Below are positions 41,601 through 53,452 of a stretch of 64,000 nt of DNA, in pieces. Both the position numbers and the translations under genes were made by a program. The DNA lies in NCBI GenBank assembly GCA_027625915.1, contig JANTQA010000032.1, forward strand, positions 3,162,001 to 3,226,000, in the 5' to 3' direction. Below the pieces are notes generated by a model. That model worked only from the letters and a program-made list of their open reading frames with translations. It was not told the origin of the DNA and did no database searches. How positions within the stretch are numbered: position 1 is the first letter of the stretch; each line of letters opens with the position of its first letter. The DNA is from Anaeramoeba flamelloides. Its lineage: Eukaryota; Metamonada; Anaeramoebidae.

Positions 41601-42575
41601 GAATCAGAAGAGGAATCAGAAGATCAAGAGCAGGAAGAAGAAGAAGAAACGAATGAAAATTTCGGCCAATTATCATTCAATGTTGATCATAAGCTTCAAA
41701 TGACCGAGGTTACTAACTTTCCAAATGAAGATGATTTCTTTTATGGTAATAAAATCGTATATGTCTTTAAGGTTCTTGATACAATTTCCGGAAAACTACT
41801 TTCACATAATGAAGAGATTGAAAATTCAGAATTTGGAATTTATTTAGAATTATTACATAAGGAAGCCGCTGAAGAAGAAAGCGAATTTATTTCTGTATCT
41901 GAAATGGCGAAAGTATCAAAAGATACATTCATGATCAAATGGACAATCAACCCAAATGCAATCAAAGGAGAAGGAAAAATAAGAATTATTGGGAAAAGAG
42001 GAAGCGAAATGAGAATAAATATCATCCAAGAGAGTAAAGAAGAAGAAAAAGAAGAAGAAGAAGAAGAAAAATATTGTATATACGATATCGCCATTGGTGG
42101 AGAAATCAATGTCAATCATGAATTATATCAAACATTAACCAAGTATTCATCAAAGACGGTCTTTTTCATCGAATTTGAATTAAAATGTAAACAAAAGACT
42201 CTTGAAGGCGCCAAGTTATATTCAACCTTGAAATATGCTGGCGACAACAAAGATAAATCCCAAATAATTGAAGACAATCTTTATGTTAATCACCACGACA
42301 AAAAATATCAAGCAACATTTGTAAATAAACACGAAAATGTTAAACCAGGTAAATATGAAATGGTATTCTACAGAGATATTGATAAACAAAGAGCTGCTAG
42401 AAATGGATGGGAAACCGTAGAACCTCTATTTTCTGTTGAAATCCCTCATTCAAAATTAAAACCAATACAATCTTCAATCTCCGGTCAATTCATTTTAATT
42501 GCACTCCTTGGTGCTATTTTTGTTTGGATTTCTATGAAAACTTATCAAATAGAAAAGATGCCTTCAAACAATTAA
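38004..42575 (+). CDS. Ribophorin II-like (OST) - TRAP-delta fusion, ER membrane protein
   Basis: Exons 38004-38603, 38768-38881, 39977-40841 and 41110-42575 give 1014 residues; phases fit at all junctions. A signal peptide (GKLFLILVLLIALEG) starts it. Residues about 24-320 carry alpha/alpha-toroid repeats (ELESTFYTTWIYRLLG, GMESTIHSLLSLKLL). Beta-rich lumenal domains with Glu-rich inserts follow. Part of these (PSGTLFFRFEVGNEKVEI) resembles ribophorin II SSGYYDFLVEVEGDNRYI. Residues about 847-1005 match TRAP-delta (SSR4): Cys at about 848, KTVFFIEFELKCKQK (human ETVFIVEISLTCKNR), KPGKYEMVFYRDID, EPLFSVEIPHSKL, then one membrane segment (FILIALLGAIFVWI). The predicted topology is type I, ER lumen. 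The TRAP-delta match is strong. The ribophorin II match is suggestive: its own C-terminal membrane helices are absent. Both partners act at the translocon during import and N-glycosylation. Confidence 0.75.
38608..38646 (+). repeat. Poly-T tract at a 5' splice site
   Basis: About 38 T residues directly follow the GTAA of the first intron in the ribophorin II-like/TRAP-delta gene. Other introns also start or end with T-rich runs (6849-6872, 27667-27682, 38890-38912), so this is an extreme case of a general habit. Confidence 0.9.
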
Positions 42576-45501
42576 GTTTTTTTTATACAAAAAATTTAAA
42601 AAAAAAAAAAAATAAAAATTTATTTAATTTTTTTTTTTTTTTTTTTTCAAGAATTTTGAATATTTTCTTGAAATTTGGAAAATATAAAACTTTAAATTCT
42701 TCAATATTTCGAAAATGAAAAATAAATAAAAAAAAAATAAAAAACCTTATTAGGTTTCTATTTTTGATTTTAATTGATTTTAATTTATTCTATATGAGTG
42801 TAAATACAGTGAAAAATACCTTTCTTTTGGAATTCGTTCAAATGGGTTTTATTTTGGACAAGTAATTATTATTTTTAGAATTTTTTTGTATATTTTTAAA
42901 GAATTAATTTTTTTAATCTGTTTAATGTTGACTCAAAAAAAAAAATCAATTTGAATATCAAAATTAATATTTTTGCTTTTTTAGAGTAAAAATATATATA
43001 TATATATTTAGAGAAAGGAATAGACATAATATCAAAGGGTTGAACAATCGTGTTTGTGAAAACCACTAAACTAGATTTAGTGGTTATTATCATCAACTGT
43101 ACTTTGAAAATAATACCAATCAAAAGATAACTTTTCTTTTTATAATTGAGAAAGGCAAATAAAGAACATGAAAAGAAAAAAAAGAAAGGATTTTTGTAGT
43201 TGAAAAAGCAAAAATAAAAATTAAAATATAGAAGCACAAAATATTTCCATGTCATTACAATTTTTAAGATACAAATTTTTAAAATTAAAATAATTTACTA
43301 TTTAGGGATCGGTTCTAAAATTAAAGTCAGACTAGTAGTAAAAAGAACACACAAAACGGTTTTAGATCTTTTAGAACTTCACTTATATTTAGTATTTTTT
43401 ATAAAAGATGGTGAAAAAGACCAAATATATTGAAAGTATTATTTATTGTGGTTCAATTCAAAATTAACAATTTAAAAAACCCTTTTCTCAATTTGGGGGG
43501 CAACAGATTCTAATTTTTTTCAGAGTAAAATTAAAATCAAGTTAAGTTCGATTCGATTTAGACTAAATTGATCAAAATATAAGTAACTCAAAGTAGAAGA
43601 ATTTTATAGCTTCTAAAATTAATCAGTTAATAAATGTGAAACGACAAGATCCCTTTTTTGATCTAATAGCAAAAATTCATGACCATTTATATTCAAAAGA
43701 AAACAATCAAAATGGAATATTTAATTCATTTTTTTGAATCAATTATACCAAATCACACCATAAATTAATTTGAATAAGAAATTCAAAAAAGTGAAAAAGT
43801 AGTAAGATTTACAAAAATGTAACTTTTAAAAAATTTTCAAAAGTCAGAATAACCGAAAAAAATAAGATTTTAATTCTGAGTATTCCCAATCAAACTTATG
43901 AGGTTGGATTATTGTTATTATTAATTAATTCATTTCCACTTCTAAGCAACAAACTTTGAACCAAAATTTAGCCACAAAAAAAATCTCAAATCAAGGCAAA
44001 AAATTCAAATTATATTACAATAATTTGTGTAAAAAAAATTTCCAAAAAATGTCATTGAATTTGTGATTTTTCTTGTACCTCAAATCTATCAGAAATTTAT
44101 GTCTTAAAAGTGGAACTGAATGTAATTTCCATTTCGAATAGTTTTTATTTCTTTAATATTTAATAATTTGTACTTTTTCTAATTTAACCCTAAAAATAAT
44201 TTCTTTCTTTTCTTATATACATCTGTATTTCACACCCACAATTATCAGGGTAAAAGTTATCTTTTGATTGATAATATTTTCAAAGTTAAACTGAGAATTA
44301 TAATCAAAAAATAAAGTTTAGTGGTTCTCTCAAATCGGAGGGTTCTAACCTTTGATAATATGTCTTTTTCCTTCAATTAAGAAAATTTAATTTTATTGTT
44401 ATTATTTAATAAAGAACCTGATACCAACAGGCCACACCTTAAAGAAAACCAAGATTTTTGATTAAATTAATTCTAAGAATCCTAAATAAGACTGTTTATT
44501 TTCTACACTTTATGTAAAAGCAAGCATTTGTGTCAAATTTAGATATTATTTCGATTTTTTATTTTTTATCGGATAACCAATCACGTCGATTTTATAAATA
44601 ATTTGAAAATAATTTATTAAACTATATTTAATATGAGAAGCCTTAATATTATCTTAAATGTAGAGACAGTTGGTTTGGTATAAAATTACTTTTTTTAGTT
44701 AGAGTTTTAATAGTCTGAAAATAACCTTTTTTTCAAACTTGATGAAAAATTTCTTTCTTCCAAAAAAGATTGTTTAAATATACAATATATATATATATAT
44801 ATCTACAAACTATTTTTCAGTCAAAGGAGCCCATTTGTAATGGTTAAATACATGTGTTTAAAGGGTTTGTATAAATATTAGAAGAAAACTTTTATTTTGG
44901 AAATTTTCAAAATCGAAATCATTTTTTCACTTTTTGCACTTTTTTGTTTTTTTTTTTTGATTTTTTTTAAAACATCATTCAGTTGCACAATTTTTTTTTA
45001 TGGCAAGATCAATAATCACATGGTGAAAATGTGTTATTCTAAGGTTATTGAAACCTTGGAAATTATTGTTGAGAAATCATATTGATTTCTATGGGGATTC
45101 TATTCGATCTTTGATCATGATATTTTTTTTATAAACGTGAAAATTTTCACTTCATTTTCATTTCCTTTTTCAAATAGAGAACACAAATGCCAAAAAAATT
45201 CGTTTGGGGACTTGACTTATAAAAGAAAAGTATGAAAAATGAAGTGAAAAATGTTTCTTATTTATTATTCAAATACCAGTAGAAGTTCAAAACGAACATT
45301 GTTGTTTTTCTCAATAGGTCCTCAGAATTTAAAATTTTCAATTTTTAAGAAAATTTAATCATTAATTAGTTTTCTTTCGGACATATATCAACAATTCTTC
45401 AATGTTTATTATTCTGTTTATTTCTCATTTGTTATTCAAAGGTCAATTATATAAAATAATTGATATTTTAAAAAAACCTTGGGCCACTTTGATTGAAACA
45501 G

Positions 45502-45542
<41 letters not shown>

Positions 45543-46396
45543 TGTAAATTTTAAACAATTTTTTATACAAAGATTTAGAAAAATTGTTTCAAATTCAGAG
45601 AAAAAGGACTTAAAGCTTTGAAAAATAAATGAAAACTGAAAAAAAAAAATAATTTAATATCTAACCACTTTGTATATCTATTTTTTTTTTTTACACAGCA
45701 TTGAACAAAATTAAAAGAACCAAACAGTTTAAAAACAAACCATTGATTGTAAAAAATAATATATTTGTCAATTTGAAGATTACTTAAGAGTCAATCATTA
45801 AAAATTTTAAATAGACTTTATGAAAAAAAAAATATAAATATCTAAATTCTTTTGATTTTATGTTTTTATGGAGAACAAAATATTATCAATTAACTGAATA
45901 TTATTGTTCATTGTTAATAACTTAAAATATCACAATACGATATGTTCCCACCAAACACTAGAAAATTTTTATCTTATGATAGATATTGATTTTTCTATTT
46001 CAAAAAATACAATTTTATAAATGACAACAAATTTCTCTGTCTACTGAATTTTTACTAGTATAATTGGATGAACTTAGATAAAATATTTAATCAAATTACC
46101 TTTTTCAAAACTAAATATATTACTCTTGTGAATCAGAAAACATACTAACCGGGTTATTTTGGTTTCTTTTAATCCAATACAACCTATTTGTTACATCTTA
46201 TTTCTTAAGATTAGAATTCTTGCTCATAAAACCCTATACACGTTTCTCAAAAGAAAAAAAAAAAATTAACTTTAGGGAATGTATTGAATAGGAAACTGAA
46301 CATCAATTTCTTTGATTCAAAAAATAATTCCCTTGAAATCATTTTCTTCTTTTTTGATAAGAAATTCCATTCCCTTTTTTTGTTTGGAAACAAATA
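42576..46396. other. Intergenic region upstream of the SRPK-like kinase
   Basis: About 3.8 kb with no recognised gene. It contains TA runs (about 42992-43007, 44782-44802, 45508-45540) and a copy of dispersed repeat C (45100-45505). ORFs here (42896-43255, 44897-45085) are Phe/Lys-rich noise. Confidence 0.6.
45100..45505 (+). repeat. Dispersed repeat C, copy 3
   Basis: Shares with copies 1 and 2 the series AATGTTTATTATTC, CTCATTTGTTATTCAAAGGT, CAATTATATAAAATAATTGA and GATTGAAACAGAGTTTATA. It also contains TTATTATTCAAATACCAG, which recalls the inner arm of the inverted-repeat element at 21113-21650. Confidence 0.45.
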
Positions 46397-48332
46397 ATGT
46401 GGTCAATTGGTCTATCTCCTAAAGAGAGTAACAACAAAACAACAATCAACAAACCAAAAAAACACTTTTCACCAAAAACACCATCAAGTGATGATCAAGA
46501 ACCTGGGCATTATTACAAAGGTTTTGTTTTTTTTTTTCCTCTTCTATAAAATGAAAACAACTCTACAATAGTTAGCCCATCTTATAGTAACAAATTGAAT
46601 TTAAACCCACAGCATCATCTTTTTCAATAAATTTTTTCAACAAAACTAGGGGGATATCATCCAGTTCAAAAGGGTGAAATCTTCAATAAAAGATATAAAG
46701 CCCTATGCAAGATTGGCTGGGGATTTTTTTCAACAGTTTGGCTTGCACATGATTCTTTAAAAGGGCTGTTTGTTGCTTTCAAAATTGTTAAAAGTGAACA
46801 GATCTTTACACAAGCTGCAAGAGATGAAATTCAGCTTTTAAAGAAAGTGACACAACAAGATCAAAGCAAAAATTCAAAAGTGATCAGAATACTGGATAGC
46901 TTTGTCCACTTGGGTTCAAATGGAAAACGTAAGTAAATGCAATTTGCCGACGATGATAAAAAGATTCACAATTATGATAAATTTCTCAATATTTTTTTCT
47001 TTTATAACAATTTTCCACCCGAATAATATAGATGTATGTATGGTTTTTGAATTCTTAGATGGAACAACACTATTAACTTTAATAAAGAAATATGAGTATA
47101 AGGGTATTCCTATCCCGTTACTCAAAAACATCTGCAGACAAGTCTTAATTGGATTAGATTTTTTGCATGCAAAATGTAAAATTATTCATACAGATATGAA
47201 ACCTGAAAATGTTATGATTTATCAAGAATCCGATGTATTATCGGATAGCATTAAAGGGAAAATTAGAAAATCTGGCTTTGATGTTGACAAAATTCTTTCA
47301 TATAATAAAAGAAGACAAATAGGGATTTTACAAACAAAGAAATTAAAACAAAGGCCAAAAAAAAAAATGTATCAAAATATTTTGAAAAGAAACACACAAT
47401 CAGCTAATATCAGAAAAAAAAAATTACCTTTGTACAAAAAACGAAATGTAACACGTCTAAAGAAACAGCCACATTCCAAACTCAAAATTAGAAACAAAAA
47501 TTCTTCAAAAAAAAAATTAAATTTTCAAAATCATGAAATGATACAAAATCATTCAAAAAACCCATTTTATCAAGAATTAGCATTATTAAATCACAAAATT
47601 TTAGACTTAGAAATACTCTTAGATAAAGAAACTTATGAGGATTTAATACCAATTGGAAAGTCTTATATTTTTAATCAATCTTCGAAATCAAGTTTAAAAA
47701 AAAATGATGTTAATGAAGAAGATAAAGAAAAATCCAAAGGAAAGGAGAAGGAGAAGAAGGAGAATTATAAAGAAAATGGTATCAAAGATAAAAAAAGTAT
47801 TCCTACCAAAAAGTCAACAACTAAATGTAAAATAATCGATCTAGGTAATGCTTGTTGGATCCAGAAGCATTTCACAAGTGAAATTCAAACCAGAGAATAC
47901 AGAAGCCCCGAAGTTATTTTAGGACACGAATATGACCAGAGCGCAGATATTTGGTCATTGGGGTGTATGATCTTTGAATTGTTAACCGGAGATGTTCTAT
48001 TTAACCCAAACGAAGGATCAGATTATTCAGATGCTGAAGACCATTTGGCTTTAATAATGGAATTATTAGGAAAAATTCCTAAGGACATTTTAATAACAGG
48101 GAAAAAATCCTACAAATTTGTCGAGAGATCTGGTAATTTACGGCACATCAAAAAATTAGAATTTTGGAGTTTGAAAAATGTTTTCATGACAAAATATAAA
48201 TTCAACGAGCAAAAGGCCAAAGAAATGTCAGATTTTTTAACCCCCATGTTTGAATATGATATTAAAAAAAGAATCACCGCTAAACAATTGTTAAACCATC
48301 CTTGGATGAAAAGAAGATTAAAAAAAAAATAA
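46397..48332 (+). CDS. SRPK-type SR-protein kinase
   Basis: Exons 46397-46520, 46650-46928 and 47032-48332 encode 567 residues. The start Met precedes a short tail and HYYKGGYHPVQKGEIFNKRY, the SRPK signature upstream of lobe 1 (human DYCKGGYHLVKIGDLFNGRY). Lobe 1 has IGWGFFSTVWLAHD and VAFKIVKS. Lobe 2 starts with VCMVFEFL and has LDFLHAKCKIIHTDMKPEN at about 187. A Lys-rich spacer of about 200 residues then splits the domain, as in all SRPKs. The domain resumes with IIDLGNACW (the family's DLG in place of DFG), TREYRSPEVILG, DIWSLGCMIFELLTGDVLF and a final HPWMKRR. Catalytic residues are intact. Family members phosphorylate Arg-Ser domains of splicing factors in cytoplasm and nucleus, fitting this intron-rich genome; spacers control localisation in known SRPKs. 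Confidence 0.94.
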
Positions 48333-51300
48333 GAAAATCTGAATAAAAAATCTATTTTTTGAATATTATCATTATTAATTTTTTTTTTTTCTATTTTTTG
48401 CTTTAAAAATAAATCCAAAAAACTAATTTGTTTTTTTTACCATTATTATTATGCTATATTTGTCAAAATAATACAAATTCTATGTATTTGAAAGCATGAA
48501 AATAGAATTTTATTTAAGATATCGCAACAATTTAAAATAACGTTCGTAATCTCAAAATTAGTAAAATTTTATAATTATTTTCTAAAAACACATGTACAAA
48601 TATAAAAGCAAAAAATGTCTCATTTTTTTCAATCTCCTTTTTCAAAAACACCACCAACAAAAGGTTATCTGAAATGTAAAAAATAATTTTCGAATTAAAT
48701 CAATCCAAATACTTGGTTCAAAACTACAGTATTTACAAATCTATATTGATTTTTTTTTTTTTTTTTCAATATCAAATTTGGATGTTGATATAGATTTTTA
48801 AAAAGTTGAATATTGGAATAAGATATCTTATATTGAATAAGAAAATTTCATAAATGTGTTCATATTAAGAATTTTTTCTAAAATTCAAAAATTACATTTT
48901 TCGAACACGAAATGAATCTAAACATTGAAAATCGGTTGAGAAACTACATGATATTTACTTTAAAAAAAATATTTTTTTTGATCACATCAGAAGTTTATTT
49001 TTCATATCAACTTATTTATTCAAAAAAATTTTCAATACGCGCTTTCTTATTCATATATTCTTAGAGTTAAAATCCTTTATCAACATTAAAATTTGATATT
49101 CCAAAAATTTCACAGTAACCTTGGAATAGTTGTATTACTTAAAGATATTCCAAAACATAAAATTTAAAAAAAAAATAACAAAAAAAAATGAAGATTTTTT
49201 TGTTTTTATAATCGTATTAGGACAGAAAGACTTTATATAATGTCAGATTATAGGAAAAAAATTATTTTAGTATAAGTAATATTATTTCTCGAAATTGAAA
49301 AACATGACCATTGTAATAAAAATCTAATCCTTGTTTGTTTTTCTTTTAGGGTTTAATTCTTTAGATGCATTGTTTTAAAAAAATTGATGGATATAACTAT
49401 ATTTTTTATATTCTAAAGGTTTGAAATTATCTAAATTTCCTTTTATAATAAAATATCACTTGTTTCTATTTCTACTGTTCAACAAATAATTCTTATTTTA
49501 TTCTTCATTTTTCAATAGCTATTTACCTTTTCTAACTTTTTTTATAATATTGAAATTAAAATGTTTTTTTTTAAGGGGGATTCATATGTAGTTGATTTGA
49601 TCAATACTCAATGAGTGGCTTGAAAGAGTAAAAGAGTATTTTTAAATTGTCTTTCTTATGATTGAAAAAATTCAATTAACAAAAAAAAAAACAAATAGAA
49701 GTTCTCAATTAGTAAAAAATTCAAAACAAAAGAAAAAAATTTATAGGACTTATTGAAAAAAAAAACAAATTTAAAAAAAAAATCTAAAATGAAATTTCAA
49801 ATTCAAAAAATCAATTTTTTGAAAAATCATTTACTGCTTTCTTCTTTTAAATTCTCAAAGGGTTAAATTTGTTTCATTTAAAAAACAGAGGTTTTGTTTT
49901 CAGTTCAATTTCAATTTAATATGAAATAATCCAATTTGTGGTTATTTTGTAAACCTCTATATTTAACTGAGTAATTTTTGGGTAACATTCTTGTGAAAAC
50001 AATTACTCATTTGATGAATGAAAAAAATGAAAAAAAAAAAATCTTATATATCTAAAAAGCGCCAAAGAGAGACTCTTCAAAACTAATACAGTTATTTACA
50101 AAATTGTAATTCACAACCATTCTAATTGATAACAAGTGTTGCTATTCGGCGTTTTTTTCTAAAAATATCTTCTTTTGTAATTGTTAATTTTTCGAGATCT
50201 AATTATTCCTCACATGTTGAATAATTTTTGATTGGTGTTAGTTCCTCACAAAATTTTAAATTTTTTTTTCCATTTCAGAAAATTATTTTTAACCATAATA
50301 ACCCTACCTTTAATTTTTGAAAAATTTTAATTCAGGGATAACGGTAACCAAGGATTTATCAAAGCCAAAATTCAACATTATTAGCAAACTTTATTCTTTT
50401 TATTTTTTTGTTTTATCATTTTTATTTCCAAAAAATATTGATCACAATACATTTTTATTAATTCAATATTGGTGATGATCTCTAAACCTGTTGTAAATTA
50501 GATTATTATTCAAGTAAAAAAAAAAAATTAAGAAATTTTTTTCTGATGAAAAATCTGCACCTATTTTTGAAATTCGACTTATATTGAAAGTATATTGTAA
50601 TTGAGTGTAAATTATATTATTGTTGCATCATTCAAATCGGTATGTGACTCTAAAATAATCCATTATAAATCTTATTGTACAATAAATTTTTAGATTTTTT
50701 ACTAATGATCACTATTAAAAATTTTCAGTCATTTTTTTTATATTAAAAATTCCTTTTCCAACACATAAAATATAAACCTAAAATAAAGTATTCCGGTATT
50801 TAACAATTCACCTTTCAAACTTCCAAAAGTTATTTTTTTATTATTTTTTTAATTTCAAAGATTAACTCAATAATTGTCAATATAAAAAACTATATACAGA
50901 TTAGTTTCTTTTCCTTTTTCTAAAATAATTGTAAAATCAATATATTTCCAATATTTCAAAAATAACTTTGTCAAAAAATTTTATTCTGCAATTATTTAAT
51001 TTTTTAATAGTTGTATTTTTTAGCAACTAATCTACCGTGCCAATAAATTTAAGAAAGATACCTTGCAGATTTGGAGTCTGAATATTGATGATTTTAGCCT
51101 TTATATTTTTGAACAATAGATTTTTTTCTGAAATTTTAGGGTTTTTTTACTAATATAATACAAATTTTTGATTGATTAGATCAAAAAATGAATATTACGA
51201 CTTTACTTATCAATTTTTAATAGAGATTTGGATAAAGCACACTATATGATTTACACCCAATAACAACACATATTAATATTAGACTTCTCCTTGGTATACT

Positions 51301-53107
51301 CTAACCCTAAACAACCCTATTTTTAGATCTGTGTTAATTCAATTTAAACAAATTGATCAAAATTTAGAAATAAGATTGGTGTTTTTATTTTTTCCAGTTA
51401 AATTGGGCTTTTACCTTTGCAGTTTTACGAGTTTTGTTGTGAGTTTTAGTAGGGAGATAAAAAATTACATATAAAATAAATTTAATAATAAATGTACCGA
51501 TTTTTCTTTTTTTTCTTTTTGTTACTTATTGTTATTTTATATTTTGATGAAAAAAAAATATTTCTAATGTATATAACTGGATAGTAAAAAAGGAATTTTT
51601 CTATTATATTAAACCCTGTTCCAAAAATTTGGACACACCCAAAATCAAAAATAGGCAAAATAAAACCCAATTTTTTATTGTATTTTTCCAAACCTAATAT
51701 AAAACAACATTTAAGTAACCCAGTATTAATGTTTTAATAAGTAATCATTTTAACCCAAATAAAAGAAAAAAATATAAAACACAAAAAAAAAATCAGGTGT
51801 GTCTAAAATAATAAAACGAGCGGAACAAAAAATATATTGGTAAATTTGTTGAAATTTCACCAATAATTGTTGATCCATCAAATGATAAGATACCATCGAC
51901 CAATTGTATGTGATTTTCCAATTTAACAAACTCAACACTAACCTTCTATCAACCATTGAAAAAAAAAATCGAGATCTAACGAAACAGATTACGTAACTGC
52001 AAAAAAGGAAATGAAAACAAAACAAAAAAGACAAAAAATGAAATTGTTCGTAAAATCAAAATTCTTTCCAATTTGAATTTAAAGTACAGTAATGATGTTC
52101 TTTCCACGGTTTAAATTGTGTCCAAATTTTTGGAATCTAGTTTAGATAACTTCAATTTATAACAATATTTAATTTCAAAATTTGATTTTTAATTGGAAAA
52201 TGATTTTGAAATGTAGTTTATTTTGATCAAATCCAGTTTAGCTAGAACTCAAGTTAGACACGCTCCTCTAGGTGAGTATAACACTTTTGAAAAGATTCAT
52301 TTAACCTCAACTAAATAGATTCTCTGATACATTTAAAATCAAGTTAATTTATCAAAATAAAACAAATAATCATTTTTAATAGAATAAAAACTCGTTTTAA
52401 AAGGATTTTTTTATATTTTAGTTATATCAATATAAAAAAATGAGGAAAATATTTTTCAAAGATTAATCAAGAGAACTTAAAAGAGTGAATCAAAACAGTT
52501 TTATTAAAACCTAGTATTCTTTTATTCTACAAAGTTTTATTAAAAAAAACTATTTATTTTGGTTTTAAATATATGCAAATCACATTTCAGAAAATATTAT
52601 TTTATATTAGTTCTTTTTTCAATCTAGCTATCCAATTGATATTATTTATTGTTATTGTTCTTTCATAATAAATTAAACATAATATTCATTCATCTTTGTG
52701 ATAAAAAAACACATCCTGATGATAAAACAAAATATACAATTAGAGTTCCCAATTCAAAATTTGAATCTCAAATTGACAAAATTAAAATATGATAAAATTT
52801 TTCATTTTTTTCAAAGACAATTTTTGGAATGCAAAATAAAAATATAGTTCAATTTTTTTTTTCAACTTTGTGTTTTCTGAATTATTGTGATAAATTTAAT
52901 AACTGAAAAATTTTGATTTGATACTTTTTTGAAACTTCTCGATTTGAATGTAAAAGGAAAGTAATTTAACAACACAAGAGTGCCTAAAATCAATTTCTTT
53001 TATTGTACTTCTCAACAATTGTCCCTATCCTACCTCCTCCTTATTCAAGATTATTCAAAAAAACTTGAATTTTTAAAACATCATTTTTTCAACAATAATT
53101 TTTTCGA
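48333..53107. other. Intergenic region with a MITE
   Basis: About 4.8 kb, the longest gap in the window. Apart from MITE copy 2 (51614-52137), I see only A+T-rich sequence, poly-A/T runs and no recognisable coding or RNA gene. Confidence 0.6.
51614..52137. mobile_element. Tc1/mariner-like MITE, copy 2
   Basis: About 520 bp bounded by inverted termini TTCCAAAAATTTGGACACA (left, 51619 on) and TGTGTCCAAATTTTTGGAA (right, ending 52135). The two ends are exact complements over about 18 bases. The interior is collinear with copy 1 at 14592-15114. A minus-strand ORF (51750-52034) is shared in translation with copy 1 (LLVKFQQIYQY) but has no transposase motif. The exact ends suggest this copy is younger than copy 1. 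Confidence 0.82.
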
Positions 53108-53452
53108 ATGAACTTTGATCAAGATTCTGAAAAGAAAACTACTTTTAGTGAATTAACAATCGAAGCAATTTTAAAAGACAATTTTCAAAATAAAAAAACA
53201 AGAAGTAAGCAATTCTTTGAAGGGTATAAACGATCCTTTCCTGCATTAACCAAAATTCCTTTTTTTTTATTTTTAAAATTTTAATTCACAACAGTACCAA
53301 AAGAGACACTCTCGTTAGTCACAGAATATTTGCGGATTATTACAGAAGAAGGAGCAAAGCGTATTATTTCAATCGCAAAAACTGAGGAGTCTTCTCAAGT
53401 TGATGTCTGTCATATTGAACAATATTTACCACAATTCTTACTTGACATTTAA
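53108..53452 (+). CDS. CENPX: Centromere protein X / MHF2 (histone-fold)
   Basis: Two short exons, 53108-53204 and 53295-53452, join in phase 1 to give 84 residues (human CENP-X has 81). The N-terminal part (FSELTIEAILKDNFQNKKTR) matches the family's first helix and KDDKTK turn. The second exon (ETLSLVTEYLRIITEEGAKR, then SSQVDVCHIEQYLPQFLLDI) matches the long alpha-2 helix and the conserved VDVDxLEKVLPQLLLDF ending. CENP-X pairs with CENP-S in a histone-fold complex that acts at kinetochores and with FANCM in DNA repair. The gene is too small to appear as a single long ORF. The partner CENP-S is not in this window. Confidence 0.9.

Noticed and set aside
41110-42575. The TRAP-delta part as a separate gene
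   Set aside because: The exon opens at a 3' splice site in the phase required by the previous exon, and there is no own signal peptide just before the TRAP-delta domain.
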